NCBI GenBank assembly: GCA_900553525.1
Contig: USDZ01000017.1
Span: 1-16,675 of the forward strand
Direction: 5' to 3'
DNA length: 16,675 nucleotides
DNA from: an uncultured Oscillospiraceae bacterium
Lineage (GTDB): Bacteria; Bacillota; Clostridia; Oscillospirales; Acutalibacteraceae
In this document: in pieces, positions 8,336-14,521 of the stretch
How the letters are laid out: the number at the start of each line of letters is the position of its first letter
Position numbering within the stretch: the stretch's first letter is position 1
The notes under the pieces: generated by a model
Database searches by the model: none
What the model saw: only the letters and a program-made list of their open reading frames with translations
Told to the model about the DNA's origin: nothing
Made by a program: the position numbers and the translations under genes

Positions 8336-8510
8336 GGCGAAAAGTACAGAAAAACGAGGTTTTTTTCCAAAGCCTTTTAGTATTCTTTTGAAAAGACGCG
8401 ATACAAGGCAAAAACCGGGGCATCCGTGACTGCGGGCCTGATGGCGGGCCAAATCGCAGTGTATAAGGCTTTTTTCGCGGTCCTTGCCGTCAGGCATATA
8501 AAAGGCGTGT

Positions 8511-8539
8511 TTGACAGTAGACAAAAAAAACGGTATTAT
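8511..8539 (+). promoter_or_regulatory. Strong sigma-A-type promoter for the CNNM/CorC gene
   Basis: A perfect -35 TTGACA (8511-8516), a 17-base spacer containing a run of eight A, and TATTAT (8534-8539, five of six) make a near-consensus housekeeping promoter. Transcription would begin near 8546, leaving a leader of about 95 bases before ATG 8641. Confidence 0.85.
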
Positions 8540-8640
8540 GAAAATAACGAAAATCCGGCCTTTTGGCAGGTCCGGCATTTCGGTCTGGCTATATCCAATG
8601 AACGGCGCATCGCCGTATATGAAAGGGGACAACGTTTCAC

Positions 8641-10071
8641 ATGCCTGACCCTAGCCCTGCGCAGTCTGGTAATCTATGGCTTCAGCTCCTGCTTCTGGTC
8701 GTCCTGATTTTATGCAACGCGTTCTTTGCCGCTTCGGAGATCGCCGTCATCACCTTGAACGATAACAAGATTCGGAAGATGGCGGAAGAAGGGCACAAAA
8801 AAGCCCAGCAGGTACTGAAGCTGACCGCGGATTCTTCGAATTTTCTGGCCACCATCCAAATCGGTGTTACCCTCGCCGGTTTTCTGACTTCGGCGACGGC
8901 GGCCCAGTCTCTGGCCGAGCCGCTGGCAAACTGGTTTATCGGCCTGGTTCCGTCTATGCAGCCATACATGGGCACGGTAACGGGGGTCAGCACGGTGCTG
9001 ATCACCTTGATTATGTCCTATTTCTCTCTGGTCTTCGGCGAACTGGTTCCAAAGCGGATCGCCATGCAGAAGGCGGAGGCACTGTCCTTTGCTTTTATCG
9101 GCGTGCTGCGGGTGGTCGCGGTCGTGACGAAACCCTTTGTCAAGCTACTGTCCGTTTCCACCAATTTGGTCGTCCGCCTCTTCGGCGTGGATCCTCATGC
9201 CGATGAAGAGAACGTCACGGAGGAAGAAATTCGAATGATGGTGGACGTGGGAGAGGAAAAAGGGGTTATCGAAGGCGTCCAAAAGGACATGATTAATAAC
9301 ATTTTCGAATTCGACGACATAACCGCCGAGGACATTATGACGCCCCGCACCGACGTGGAAGCCATCGAGGTGGACGAACCCGTCGAGGAGGCGCTGCGCA
9401 TCGGTGTGGAAGATGGGTATTCCCGTGTTCCGGTGTATGAAGAGGATATCGATCATGTGATCGGCGTGCTGTATATTAAGGATCTGCTTCCTTATGTGGG
9501 GCAGAAGCTGCCGGGGGATGTTTCTTTGCGGCATCTGGTTCGGGAAACGTATTTCGTGCCGGGTACCAAGCGATGCGGCGAACTGTTTTCGGAGATGACC
9601 GAAAAGCATATTCAAATGGCGATGGTGGTAGATGAGTACGGCGGTTTGGCCGGTATTGTCACGATGGAGGATTTGCTGGAATCCATTGTGGGCAACATAC
9701 AGGATGAATACGACCACGAGGAAGAAGAAATTACCCCCCTGGGAGACAATATCTTTGACGTGGACGGCTCCATCGATATGGAGGAGCTGGGCGAATTGCT
9801 CGGCCGGAAGATGCCTGAGGGGGATTACGATACCCTGGCTGGCTTTATCATGGATGAATTGGGCCGGATTCCGGGGGAGGATGAACAGCCTACCGTTACC
9901 TATGAAAACGTCACCTTTACCGTGCTCAAGATGGATGACCGGCGGATCGACCGGGTGCATATCGAAATTCTGCCGCCTCCCGAAGGACCGGATCCGGAGG
10001 AGACCTCTGGTCGGGAAAAACGCGGCCGGGAAGGCAAAGACAAGGAGAAAGATAAGGATACAGCTTCCTAA
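8641..10071 (+). CDS. CNNM/CorC (HlyC/CorC, 'hemolysin') family membrane protein with CBS pair
   Basis: Members of this family sit in the membrane and are linked to magnesium or cobalt export and homeostasis; the name 'hemolysin' is historical. The 476-residue protein has a DUF21/CNNM membrane domain at about 10-190 (hydrophobic segments near 11-31, 71-93, 109-130 and 142-160, with ASEIAV at 31-36 and FGELVPKR at 132-139). A CBS pair follows at about 225-350, containing IMTPRTDVEAI and VVDEYGGLAGIVTMEDLLE. A CorC_HlyC domain lies at about 360-445. The tail after 445 is Pro-rich then very basic and acidic (KRGREGKDKEKDKD), longer than usual and probably unstructured. GAAAGGGG at 8621-8628 is the ribosome site, about 12 bases from ATG, a slightly long spacing. 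It is flanked by its own promoter and terminator, so it is likely a single-gene unit. Confidence 0.93.
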   Translation: MPDPSPAQSGNLWLQLLLLVVLILCNAFFAASEIAVITLNDNKIRKMAEEGHKKAQQVLKLTADSSNFLATIQIGVTLAGFLTSATAAQSLAEPLANWFIGLVPSMQPYMGTVTGVSTVLITLIMSYFSLVFGELVPKRIAMQKAEALSFAFIGVLRVVAVVTKPFVKLLSVSTNLVVRLFGVDPHADEENVTEEEIRMMVDVGEEKGVIEGVQKDMINNIFEFDDITAEDIMTPRTDVEAIEVDEPVEEALRIGVEDGYSRVPVYEEDIDHVIGVLYIKDLLPYVGQKLPGDVSLRHLVRETYFVPGTKRCGELFSEMTEKHIQMAMVVDEYGGLAGIVTMEDLLESIVGNIQDEYDHEEEEITPLGDNIFDVDGSIDMEELGELLGRKMPEGDYDTLAGFIMDELGRIPGEDEQPTVTYENVTFTVLKMDDRRIDRVHIEILPPPEGPDPEETSGREKRGREGKDKEKDKDTAS

Positions 10072-10084
10072 CCATGCTGTGGCA

Positions 10085-10121
10085 GGGACCCGGACACACG
10101 ATTCCGGGTCCTCTGTTTTTT
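10085..10121 (+). terminator. Intrinsic terminator of the CNNM/CorC gene
   Basis: GGGACCCGGA (10085-10094) pairs with TCCGGGTCCT (10103-10112) over ten bases with one wobble, around an eight-base loop. It is followed by TGTTTTTT (10114-10121). It begins 13 bases after the stop codon. Confidence 0.9.
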
Positions 10122-10470
10122 AAAATAGCGTTGCGCCGGAAAAGGGATGGAGAAGCAGCGGCTTTCCGGTCCCTGCTCCACTTCGGCACTCCGCAAGCCG
10201 CCTAAATACAGATTTTTACCCGCCTGAATATCCACGTTGACAGAAAAACAAATGCCGTTTCTGAGGGTGCAGGCGGGCTATCCGTTTGCGCCCTCTTGAT
10301 TATCAGACGGCAAAGAAGGGAATAGCCGTCAAGAACGCGAAGCGCAAAATTTATCCTAGAGCGACTTTAATATCCCATCGTAATCCGATTTTTAAAAAGA
10401 AAACACGGCAGAAATCCATTATTTCAAAACCGCCGTTTATCAGTATTCTCCAACCGCAAAACAACGGTTT
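10122..10470. other. Intergenic region between CNNM/CorC terminator and the lipoprotein gene; hairpins, no supported gene
   Basis: I see no gene. Two hairpin-forming pairs lie close together: GAGGGTGC/GCGCCCTC (10263-10270 with 10288-10295, one wobble) and GACGGC/GCCGTC (10306-10311 with 10325-10330). A minus-strand terminator-like hairpin follows at 10390-10436. Base composition shifts from GC-rich to AT-rich at about 10340-10390, so the left border of the acquired cassette probably lies here. No direct repeat matching the right border was found by eye. Confidence 0.5.
10390..10436 (-). terminator. Probable terminator of the ABC/GNAT/lipoprotein operon
   Basis: On the minus strand ACGGC and GCCGT (complement of 10432-10436 and 10405-10409) form an outer stem, with GAAAT/ATTTC as an inner stem around a five-base loop. 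A T-rich stretch (complement of 10390-10404) follows directly. The stem is bulged, so strength is uncertain. Confidence 0.45.
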
Positions 10471-11148
10471 TCAGAGTGACCATGATTCGTTTACAAACTC
10501 AATATGGACATCGCCGTTATTGCACGACACATTCAGCGTTTTTTCTCCGCCATTTTTATGATCCGGCAGATTACTCCCGCCCTTTTTGATTTCGGATCGA
10601 ATGGCGAAATCATCATAACTTCCTACAATCGCGCCGGAAATATCTCCATTTTTAACGTTCAGAGTCAGGGCGCCACCTACATCTAAGTGTCCAAAGGCAA
10701 TGTTTCCTCCATTAGAAGAAATATTGATACTTCCGGTTACAGCCAATGCAGAAAGTGTTATATCCTCGTTTGTCGTGGATAGTGTAAGGTTTTCTAAAAG
10801 TGTGTCCGGTATCTGTAATGATATTTTCCGATCTTCGGCAGAGGGTTTCCCCCCGATGTAATCTGTCCAATCTTTGTTGCTTGTGCTTGTCATCTTTAAT
10901 ACATTCTCATCGGAAACCGCAATGTCATAAGTTTCTTTGCTATTCTCAAAATAGGCAATGTGGATTTGATCGTCCTCTGATATTGAAACTTCAATTTGTC
11001 TGTCGCGTACATCAACACTTATTTCCTCAATTTGCGATACGTCGGCTGTATATTCCTCCTGCGTAAACGGATCGCTGTTGTCGGAGCAACCCGCCAAAAC
11101 AAAACCGCCCAACATAAGACATAATACAAGTGAAATGATTTTCTTCAT
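10471..11148 (-). CDS. DUF4097-like lipoprotein (putative surface beta-repeat protein)
   Basis: The 225-residue protein starts with a lipoprotein signal: MKK, a hydrophobic core and the lipobox L18-A-G-C21. After cleavage and lipidation it would be anchored on the outer face of the membrane. Its body is rich in short repeating strands with Asn/Gly turns (LSTTNEDITLSALAVTGSI, SSNGGNIAFGHLDVGG, LNVKNGDISG, VSCNNGDVHIEF). This is the pattern of the DUF4097 putative-adhesin family, which forms a beta-helix-like fold. No enzyme motif is visible. GGAGG (complement of 11156-11160) lies seven bases before ATG. It is the last gene of the four-gene minus-strand operon, 30 bases after the acetyltransferase. 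The context suggests a role beside the ABC transporter, but its function is unknown. Confidence 0.75.
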   Translation of the reverse strand: MKKIISLVLCLMLGGFVLAGCSDNSDPFTQEEYTADVSQIEEISVDVRDRQIEVSISEDDQIHIAYFENSKETYDIAVSDENVLKMTSTSNKDWTDYIGGKPSAEDRKISLQIPDTLLENLTLSTTNEDITLSALAVTGSINISSNGGNIAFGHLDVGGALTLNVKNGDISGAIVGSYDDFAIRSEIKKGGSNLPDHKNGGEKTLNVSCNNGDVHIEFVNESWSL

Positions 11149-11178
11149 CGTGATTCCTCCATATTCCGTAGATTAGAT

Positions 11179-11628
11179 TTACAACTCTAATTCGTAGTAA
11201 TATCCAGCTTTACCGATCTCCCCGGTAAAGTGGAATCCGAAAGAAAGATATAGGTTCTTCGCATTTTCATTTGCGTTATCGATTATTATGACCACTTTTC
11301 TAACGCCTTGAATTTTTAGGCCTCGCAAGATATGCTCGAAGGACTTTTCCTCAAGCCCTTTTTGTTGAAATTGATAATCTATCATAAAGCGGCAAATGGT
11401 TGCTGTATCGGCTTGGTTTTCTGCACGCTGATACATAAAGAAACCAATGAGAACATGGTTGTGATAAATTGCATGGGGGTGCATTTCTGGATAATACTTT
11501 GCTTCTGCTATGGAAATGGCGTTGCAGCAAGGATGTCCCTCCATTGCCGCTCTGATGCCATCTTGACTGGTTGTCAATTCGCACACGTCCAGTATGTTTT
11601 GCGCGTCCACTGCTTTTATCCGAATCAT
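11179..11628 (-). CDS. GNAT-family N-acetyltransferase, BltD/PaiA (spermine/spermidine acetyltransferase)-like
   Basis: The 149-residue protein has the layout of BltD-type polyamine acetyltransferases: an N-terminal IKAVDAQNILDVCELTTSQ, an AEAKYYPEMHPHAIY stretch at 41-55, VLIGFFMYQR at 59-68, FMIDYQFQQKG at 81-91, and a C-terminal NENAKNLYLSFGFHFTGE at 120-137. Family members transfer acetyl from acetyl-CoA to a primary amine in the cytoplasm. In the acetyl-CoA-binding loop the usual Q/R-x-x-G-x-G/A reads Q88-Q-K-G91-L-E93, so the last small residue is a glutamate; cofactor binding could be altered. AGGG (complement of 11635-11638) lies six bases before ATG. The gene starts 10 bases after the permease stop. 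In Bacillus subtilis bltD is paired with a drug exporter under the MerR regulator BltR, an arrangement echoed here. Confidence 0.8.
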   Translation of the reverse strand: MIRIKAVDAQNILDVCELTTSQDGIRAAMEGHPCCNAISIAEAKYYPEMHPHAIYHNHVLIGFFMYQRAENQADTATICRFMIDYQFQQKGLEEKSFEHILRGLKIQGVRKVVIIIDNANENAKNLYLSFGFHFTGEIGKAGYYYELEL

Positions 11629-11638
11629 GGCTATCCCT

Positions 11639-12286
11639 CTATAAAGTTTTCTTTTTTAAGACCAAAATCCCCACAAACGATAGGGCAATACTCAACAGTA
11701 AGCAGACACCAATATGCAGGACAGCGTTACCGTTCAGCATAATGGTCTGAAAAAAGCCACCTAAAACAGCCCGTAGCGGTGCAATCGGCGTAAAAATACA
11801 AATAATGGCAACCAATACACCGTCAGTCAGCCAGCCATACCAATGCGGCTGCATGGATAACAGCACATGAAGAAACAGCATCACAAGCAGCAAAAAGAAC
11901 ATCTGCTGCAATCCGGCGATGATCATCCCGTTTTCCGTCCATTTGCATACGTCCATCATATTGATAACGGTTTGCGCGGAATATACGGGATCAATCCATA
12001 GATGTATGCCTGTATTGACAAGGGAAATGCAAAACGCCACGATCCCATAGCTGATTAGACAACCCAAAAAGGTATCTTTTTTGCTCGCCCCCAAATGCAT
12101 TAATCTGGTGAAATCATAAAACACAAAAAAGAATGGGGTCAAGACGGCGAGCAGCCAGGTATAATTTCCGTTGCTTAAAATAACATCGCCGGAAGATGTG
12201 GCGCAAAGCACCACAAGAGCCGTAATGATAAAACGGATCTTATTGCTCGCAAGCAATCGCTTTACAATCGCAAAAATAGCTGTCAT
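11639..12286 (-). CDS. ABC transporter permease-like membrane protein
   Basis: The 215-residue protein is strongly hydrophobic, with about six predicted membrane segments (near 17-32, 43-58, 73-95, 121-145, 152-168 and 188-210) and a basic end (LKKKTL). This fits a small ABC-2/YtrC-like permease that dimerises or pairs with the ATPase encoded just upstream. I cannot name the substrate. Its ATG overlaps the ATPase stop as ATGA, and AGGAGG (complement of 12296-12301) lies nine bases upstream inside the ATPase gene, so translation of the two is coupled. The sequence GASKKDTFLG at 66-75 is a cytoplasmic loop of the kind seen in ABC-2 permeases near the coupling helix. Confidence 0.75.
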   Translation of the reverse strand: MTAIFAIVKRLLASNKIRFIITALVVLCATSSGDVILSNGNYTWLLAVLTPFFFVFYDFTRLMHLGASKKDTFLGCLISYGIVAFCISLVNTGIHLWIDPVYSAQTVINMMDVCKWTENGMIIAGLQQMFFLLLVMLFLHVLLSMQPHWYGWLTDGVLVAIICIFTPIAPLRAVLGGFFQTIMLNGNAVLHIGVCLLLSIALSFVGILVLKKKTL

Positions 12287-13134
12287 CTTTTTATACCTCC
12301 TTTATGTCCCACCATTTGTATAAAGAAATCCTGCAAAGTCAGCGGATGAATTTCCAATGAAGCCGTCTGCTTTGGCGGGTTGTCGAAGATATACCTTGTT
12401 ACAAGACCTCCAACCGTTTCTTGGCCGATGACATTTAAGTCTCTGGTTGCAGCCTCCACGTCTTTTTGAAGTCCACTGATACAAAACGCTTTTGTTTCAA
12501 TCGATTGCAAGGTATCAAAGAAGCGGATGCTCCCTTTATCCATGATGATCAGTTTTTGAATGGTCTTTGCAATTTCTTCGATGATGTGAGTGGATACAAT
12601 CATGATTCGCGGGTGTTTTTGAAAACTCTCTGTCAGCATATCGTAAAACTCTACGCGCATAATGGCGTCGAAGCCGAGGACAGGTTCGTCTAAAAGAATG
12701 ACCTCTTTATTACTTGCCAAACAGATAATCGTGGAAACCATGGTTTTCATACCAAGGGAAAGATGATGAAACTTCTTTTTTCCGTCGAGTTCAAAGCGTT
12801 CCATCATTTCTGAAGCAAAGTCGTAATCGTAGTTGGGGTTTACTTCCGAAGCAATCCGCAGCAGTTTCCGCACGGGGAGATTAAAATGCTTTGCAAAGTT
12901 TTCGATATAGCTGACGCCTGTATTCAAAGTGGCTGTTGTGATTGTTTTACCGTCAACTTGAATCGTACCGTCTGTAATGTTTTGATACCCGGCAATAGAT
13001 TTGAGAAGCGTTGTTTTGCCTGCGCCATTCCTGCCAAGCAAGCAATAGATCCCCGGTTCGTCAATCGAAAGGGTAATGTTTTTTAGTACGGTTGCTTGCC
13101 CGTACTGCTTTGTTACTTGTTTGAGCTCTATCAT
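12283..13134 (-). CDS. ABC transporter ATP-binding protein (YtrB-like)
   Basis: The 283-residue ATPase powers the adjacent permease. Motifs are Walker A GRNGAGKTT (34-42), signature LSLGM (125-129, an LSGGQ variant), Walker B VILLDEP (145-151), D-loop VLGFDA (152-157) and the switch histidine in STHIIEE (H183). The usual Q-loop glutamine is not seen; the position reads SYIEN (75-79), a Glu/Asn variant. The C-terminal 90 residues form the small extra domain common in YtrB-type exporters. I chose ATG 13134 over the earlier in-frame ATG at 13182 because GGAGG (complement of 13144-13148) lies nine bases before it and MIELKQVTKQYG is the normal family opening. It is the first gene of the operon, transcribed away from the MerR gene. 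Confidence 0.9.
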   Translation of the reverse strand: MIELKQVTKQYGQATVLKNITLSIDEPGIYCLLGRNGAGKTTLLKSIAGYQNITDGTIQVDGKTITTATLNTGVSYIENFAKHFNLPVRKLLRIASEVNPNYDYDFASEMMERFELDGKKKFHHLSLGMKTMVSTIICLASNKEVILLDEPVLGFDAIMRVEFYDMLTESFQKHPRIMIVSTHIIEEIAKTIQKLIIMDKGSIRFFDTLQSIETKAFCISGLQKDVEAATRDLNVIGQETVGGLVTRYIFDNPPKQTASLEIHPLTLQDFFIQMVGHKGGIKR

Positions 13135-13169
13135 GCAGCCATTCCTCCTAAAAAGCCTTACATGTTCTA

Positions 13170-13198
13170 TTGCTTTTCGCAATGTCCTATGCTAAAAT
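13170..13198 (+). promoter_or_regulatory. Extended -10 promoter for the MerR-family gene
   Basis: TTGCTT (13170-13175), a 17-base spacer and TAAAAT (13193-13198) preceded by TGC form an extended -10 promoter. Its start point would be near 13205, just before the dyad at 13211-13225. The -35 also lies inside the inverted repeat ATTGC-N5-GCAAT (13169-13183). Confidence 0.7.
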
Positions 13199-13200
13199 GA

Positions 13201-13231
13201 AGGATAAACCTTTGTGCAACACAAAAGTCAA
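13201..13231 (-). promoter_or_regulatory. MerR-type promoter/operator for the ABC-GNAT-lipoprotein operon
   Basis: On the minus strand TTGACT (complement of 13226-13231) and TATCCT (complement of 13201-13206) are separated by 19 bases rather than 17. The spacer holds a perfect dyad, TTTGTG-CAA-CACAAA (13211-13225). A long spacer with the regulator dyad centred in it is the hallmark of MerR-activated promoters. The dyad also lies just downstream of the regulator gene's own predicted start point. Confidence 0.7.
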
Positions 13232-13246
13232 TAGGAGAAAATAAAA

Positions 13247-14029
13247 ATGAAAAAATATTTTTCAGTTGGTGAAGCGGCAAAGGCTGTCCATACAACAAGC
13301 GAAACGCTGCGGCATTATGACCGTATCGGATTAGTGAAGCCAAGCAAAAAAGACGAATGGACCCATTATCGCTATTATACCGAACAGGATATTGTCCGGT
13401 TGAATACGGTACGGGCTTTACAGCTTATGGATTTGCCTTTGCAAGAGATCAAAAAGGTCTTAGAATATGACGATCTTGAAAAAATTGTGGACTTTTTGAC
13501 GCAAGCGGAGGAAAAGGCTGATGAAAAAATTGCGGCATTACAATACAGCAAATCAAAAATCCATGTAGCAAAAGCGGACTATGAAAAGAAATTGCAGATG
13601 CGCAAAAGTCCTAACGGTATCTTTATCAAGGATTTTCCAGAGCGTGTTATTTTGCTGTCAGATACCTTGGAAGTGCCTACGCTTGACAATCTTTGGAATT
13701 ATCTCAGCCATTTCTACGATAAAGTTACTCCTGCCTTAAAAGAGCGGTTTTCCTTTGAGGATTTAGCCGGTATCTATACCGAAAATGGAGTATCGAGGCT
13801 TTTTGCTATCTGTATCCGTTATGTGGAGATAGATGGATTAAAGAGGTTGCCAAGAGGAAAATATCTATGCGCGGATTGTACCGAAGAAAATCGGGAACAA
13901 GTATTAAGCGAGGTCATGCGTATAGCCCGAACAAAATATGGTGTTGAGCCAACATTTACGGTACAACTCATTGTTGTATCCGGTATTTTGCAATGGAATT
14001 ATGAAGTACAGGTTTATGTTGACAGATAA
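13247..14029 (+). CDS. MerR-family transcriptional regulator with C-terminal effector domain
   Basis: The 260-residue regulator has a MerR winged helix-turn-helix at about 4-72 (FSVGEAAKAVHTTSETLRHYDRIGLVKPS, then YRYYTEQDIVRL). A dimerisation coiled coil follows at about 75-118. The C-terminal domain (about 125-258) looks like a GyrI/BltR-type small-molecule-binding module (LPRGKYLCADC at 201-211, ending NYEVQVYV). Such regulators bind a spaced promoter and twist it into shape when a ligand, often a drug, is present. It is transcribed divergently from the ABC operon, and the 112-base gap holds both promoters and a matching dyad, so it very probably controls that operon and itself. ATAGGAG at 13231-13237 is the ribosome site, about nine bases before ATG. 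Confidence 0.92.
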   Translation: MKKYFSVGEAAKAVHTTSETLRHYDRIGLVKPSKKDEWTHYRYYTEQDIVRLNTVRALQLMDLPLQEIKKVLEYDDLEKIVDFLTQAEEKADEKIAALQYSKSKIHVAKADYEKKLQMRKSPNGIFIKDFPERVILLSDTLEVPTLDNLWNYLSHFYDKVTPALKERFSFEDLAGIYTENGVSRLFAICIRYVEIDGLKRLPRGKYLCADCTEENREQVLSEVMRIARTKYGVEPTFTVQLIVVSGILQWNYEVQVYVDR

Positions 14030-14081
14030 AATTCATGAAAACCGAACTTTATTCTGCTTCTGCTCTTTTACATTTTTATAA

Positions 14082-14342
14082 GGGAAAACGCATATTTTCC
14101 TCAACATGCAACCCGCTATCGTCAACGAAAAAGTATGGGAACAGGGGCAGGAACTTCGGGCAAACAAACGCCGCCCCGCCAAGCAGGCGGGACGGCAAGG
14201 AGTGTCCCCCGGCCTGCTGCCGGACAAGTCCAGCGGCCACTACCGGCAGAAAATCCAAATTATCTGGAGCTTTGTCAGGGAATTGAAACAAGACGAGGAC
14301 AAGCAGACCGTTGAAGGGCAAAGAAAAAGCGGGACAGCATAG
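14082..14342 (+). pseudogene. Internally deleted remnant of a large serine recombinase (C-terminal part)
   Basis: A frame opens after a TAA at 14079-14081. It reads IFLNMQPAIVNEKVWEQ, then QELRANKRRPAKQAGRQG, then SGHYRQKIQIIWSFVREL and TVEGQRKSGTA before TAG at 14340-14342. The first part matches the end of the recombinase domain of Tn4451/TndX-like large serine recombinases (NExxWExxQELRxNKRRPxKQAxRQG). The last part matches their C-terminal DUF4368 end (KIxIxWNFIGEL...QTVEQxRKGxTA). The zinc-ribbon Cys residues and the long coiled coil that should lie between them are absent, as are the catalytic serine domain and the DNA-binding core upstream. The piece is therefore a relic with a large internal deletion. 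It marks a former integrative element beside the MerR cassette. These comparisons are from memory. Confidence 0.7.
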
Positions 14343-14363
14343 CAATCTGCCATGCTGTCCTGC
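14329..14363. repeat. 12-bp inverted repeat spanning the recombinase remnant stop codon
   Basis: GCGGGACAGCAT (14329-14340) and ATGCTGTCCTGC (14352-14363) pair over 12 bases with one G-T wobble, with an inner GCA/TGC pairing. No T-run follows on the plus strand, so it is not a textbook terminator. It could be a structured 3' end or part of the element's terminal sequence. Confidence 0.75.
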
Positions 14364-14521
14364 AAGATGAAATGACTTCCCTATCGATGCGCAGCTAAGG
14401 GATTCCCTTTTTGCAAACAGCCCCTTTTAGGGCCTATATGGTTTTCCGGAATAGCTTAGAACGCCTATAATAAAGGGGGCCGCTCTCTATAGGAACGGCC
14501 CCCTCAACAATGCCTGTGTAT
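14364..14521. other. Short intergenic stretch at the right border of the cassette
   Basis: Apart from the GC-rich terminator hairpin at 14475-14503 I see no gene or site here. The junction between decayed element and host sequence probably lies between 14364 and 14465. Confidence 0.4.
14466..14503 (-). terminator. GC-rich terminator of the proC-rsmD-coaD region
   Basis: GGGGGCCG (14475-14482) pairs perfectly with CGGCCCCC (14496-14503) around a 13-base loop. Read on the minus strand it is followed by TTTATTATA (complement of 14466-14474). It lies 18 bases after the stop of the coiled-coil gene. Confidence 0.85.

Larger units (their letters stand above)
8228..8640. other. 413-base divergent intergenic region between nifJ and the CNNM/CorC gene
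   Basis: No convincing protein is encoded here on either strand. The region holds the nifJ ribosome site, a probable nifJ promoter (8307-8335), a near-consensus plus-strand promoter (8511-8539), and a structured stretch at 8429-8460. In that stretch ACTGCG and CGCAGT pair around an inner GGCC/GGCC pairing, followed nine bases later by a run of T (8470-8475). That element could be a leaky plus-strand terminator or a leader structure. A second TTGACA at 8288-8293 has only TATCAC 17 bases downstream and is weak. Confidence 0.6.
10390..14366. mobile_element. Putative AT-rich acquired cassette carrying the MerR/ABC/GNAT/lipoprotein genes, bordered by a recombinase remnant
   Basis: Hand counts of 60-base lines give 21 G/C at 12541-12600 and 25 at 13561-13620, against 38 at 9061-9120 outside the block. 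The block contains a self-contained regulated operon and ends at a decayed large serine recombinase. Both sides are ordinary GC-rich chromosomal genes. The boundaries are approximate, and no target-site duplication or att core was identified. Confidence 0.4.

Noticed and set aside
8240..8632. 130-codon minus-strand frame covering the nifJ / CNNM intergenic region
   Set aside because: It overlaps both promoters, has no ribosome site and no protein-like motif; the stretch is regulatory.
10237..10270. TTGACA within the intergenic stretch as a promoter
   Set aside because: No acceptable -10 box lies 16-18 bases downstream on the plus strand.
10286..10561. 91-codon plus-strand frame in the intergenic region before the lipoprotein gene
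   Set aside because: It runs into the 3' end of the lipoprotein gene on the other strand. Its translation is low-information (Lys/Ile/Pro/Ser rich), and I see no ribosome site.
14171..14196. GC-rich hairpin CCCGCC-AAGCA-GGCGGG inside the recombinase remnant
   Set aside because: It corresponds to codons for the conserved RRPAKQA stretch, so it is most simply a by-product of coding sequence, not a terminator; no T-run follows.
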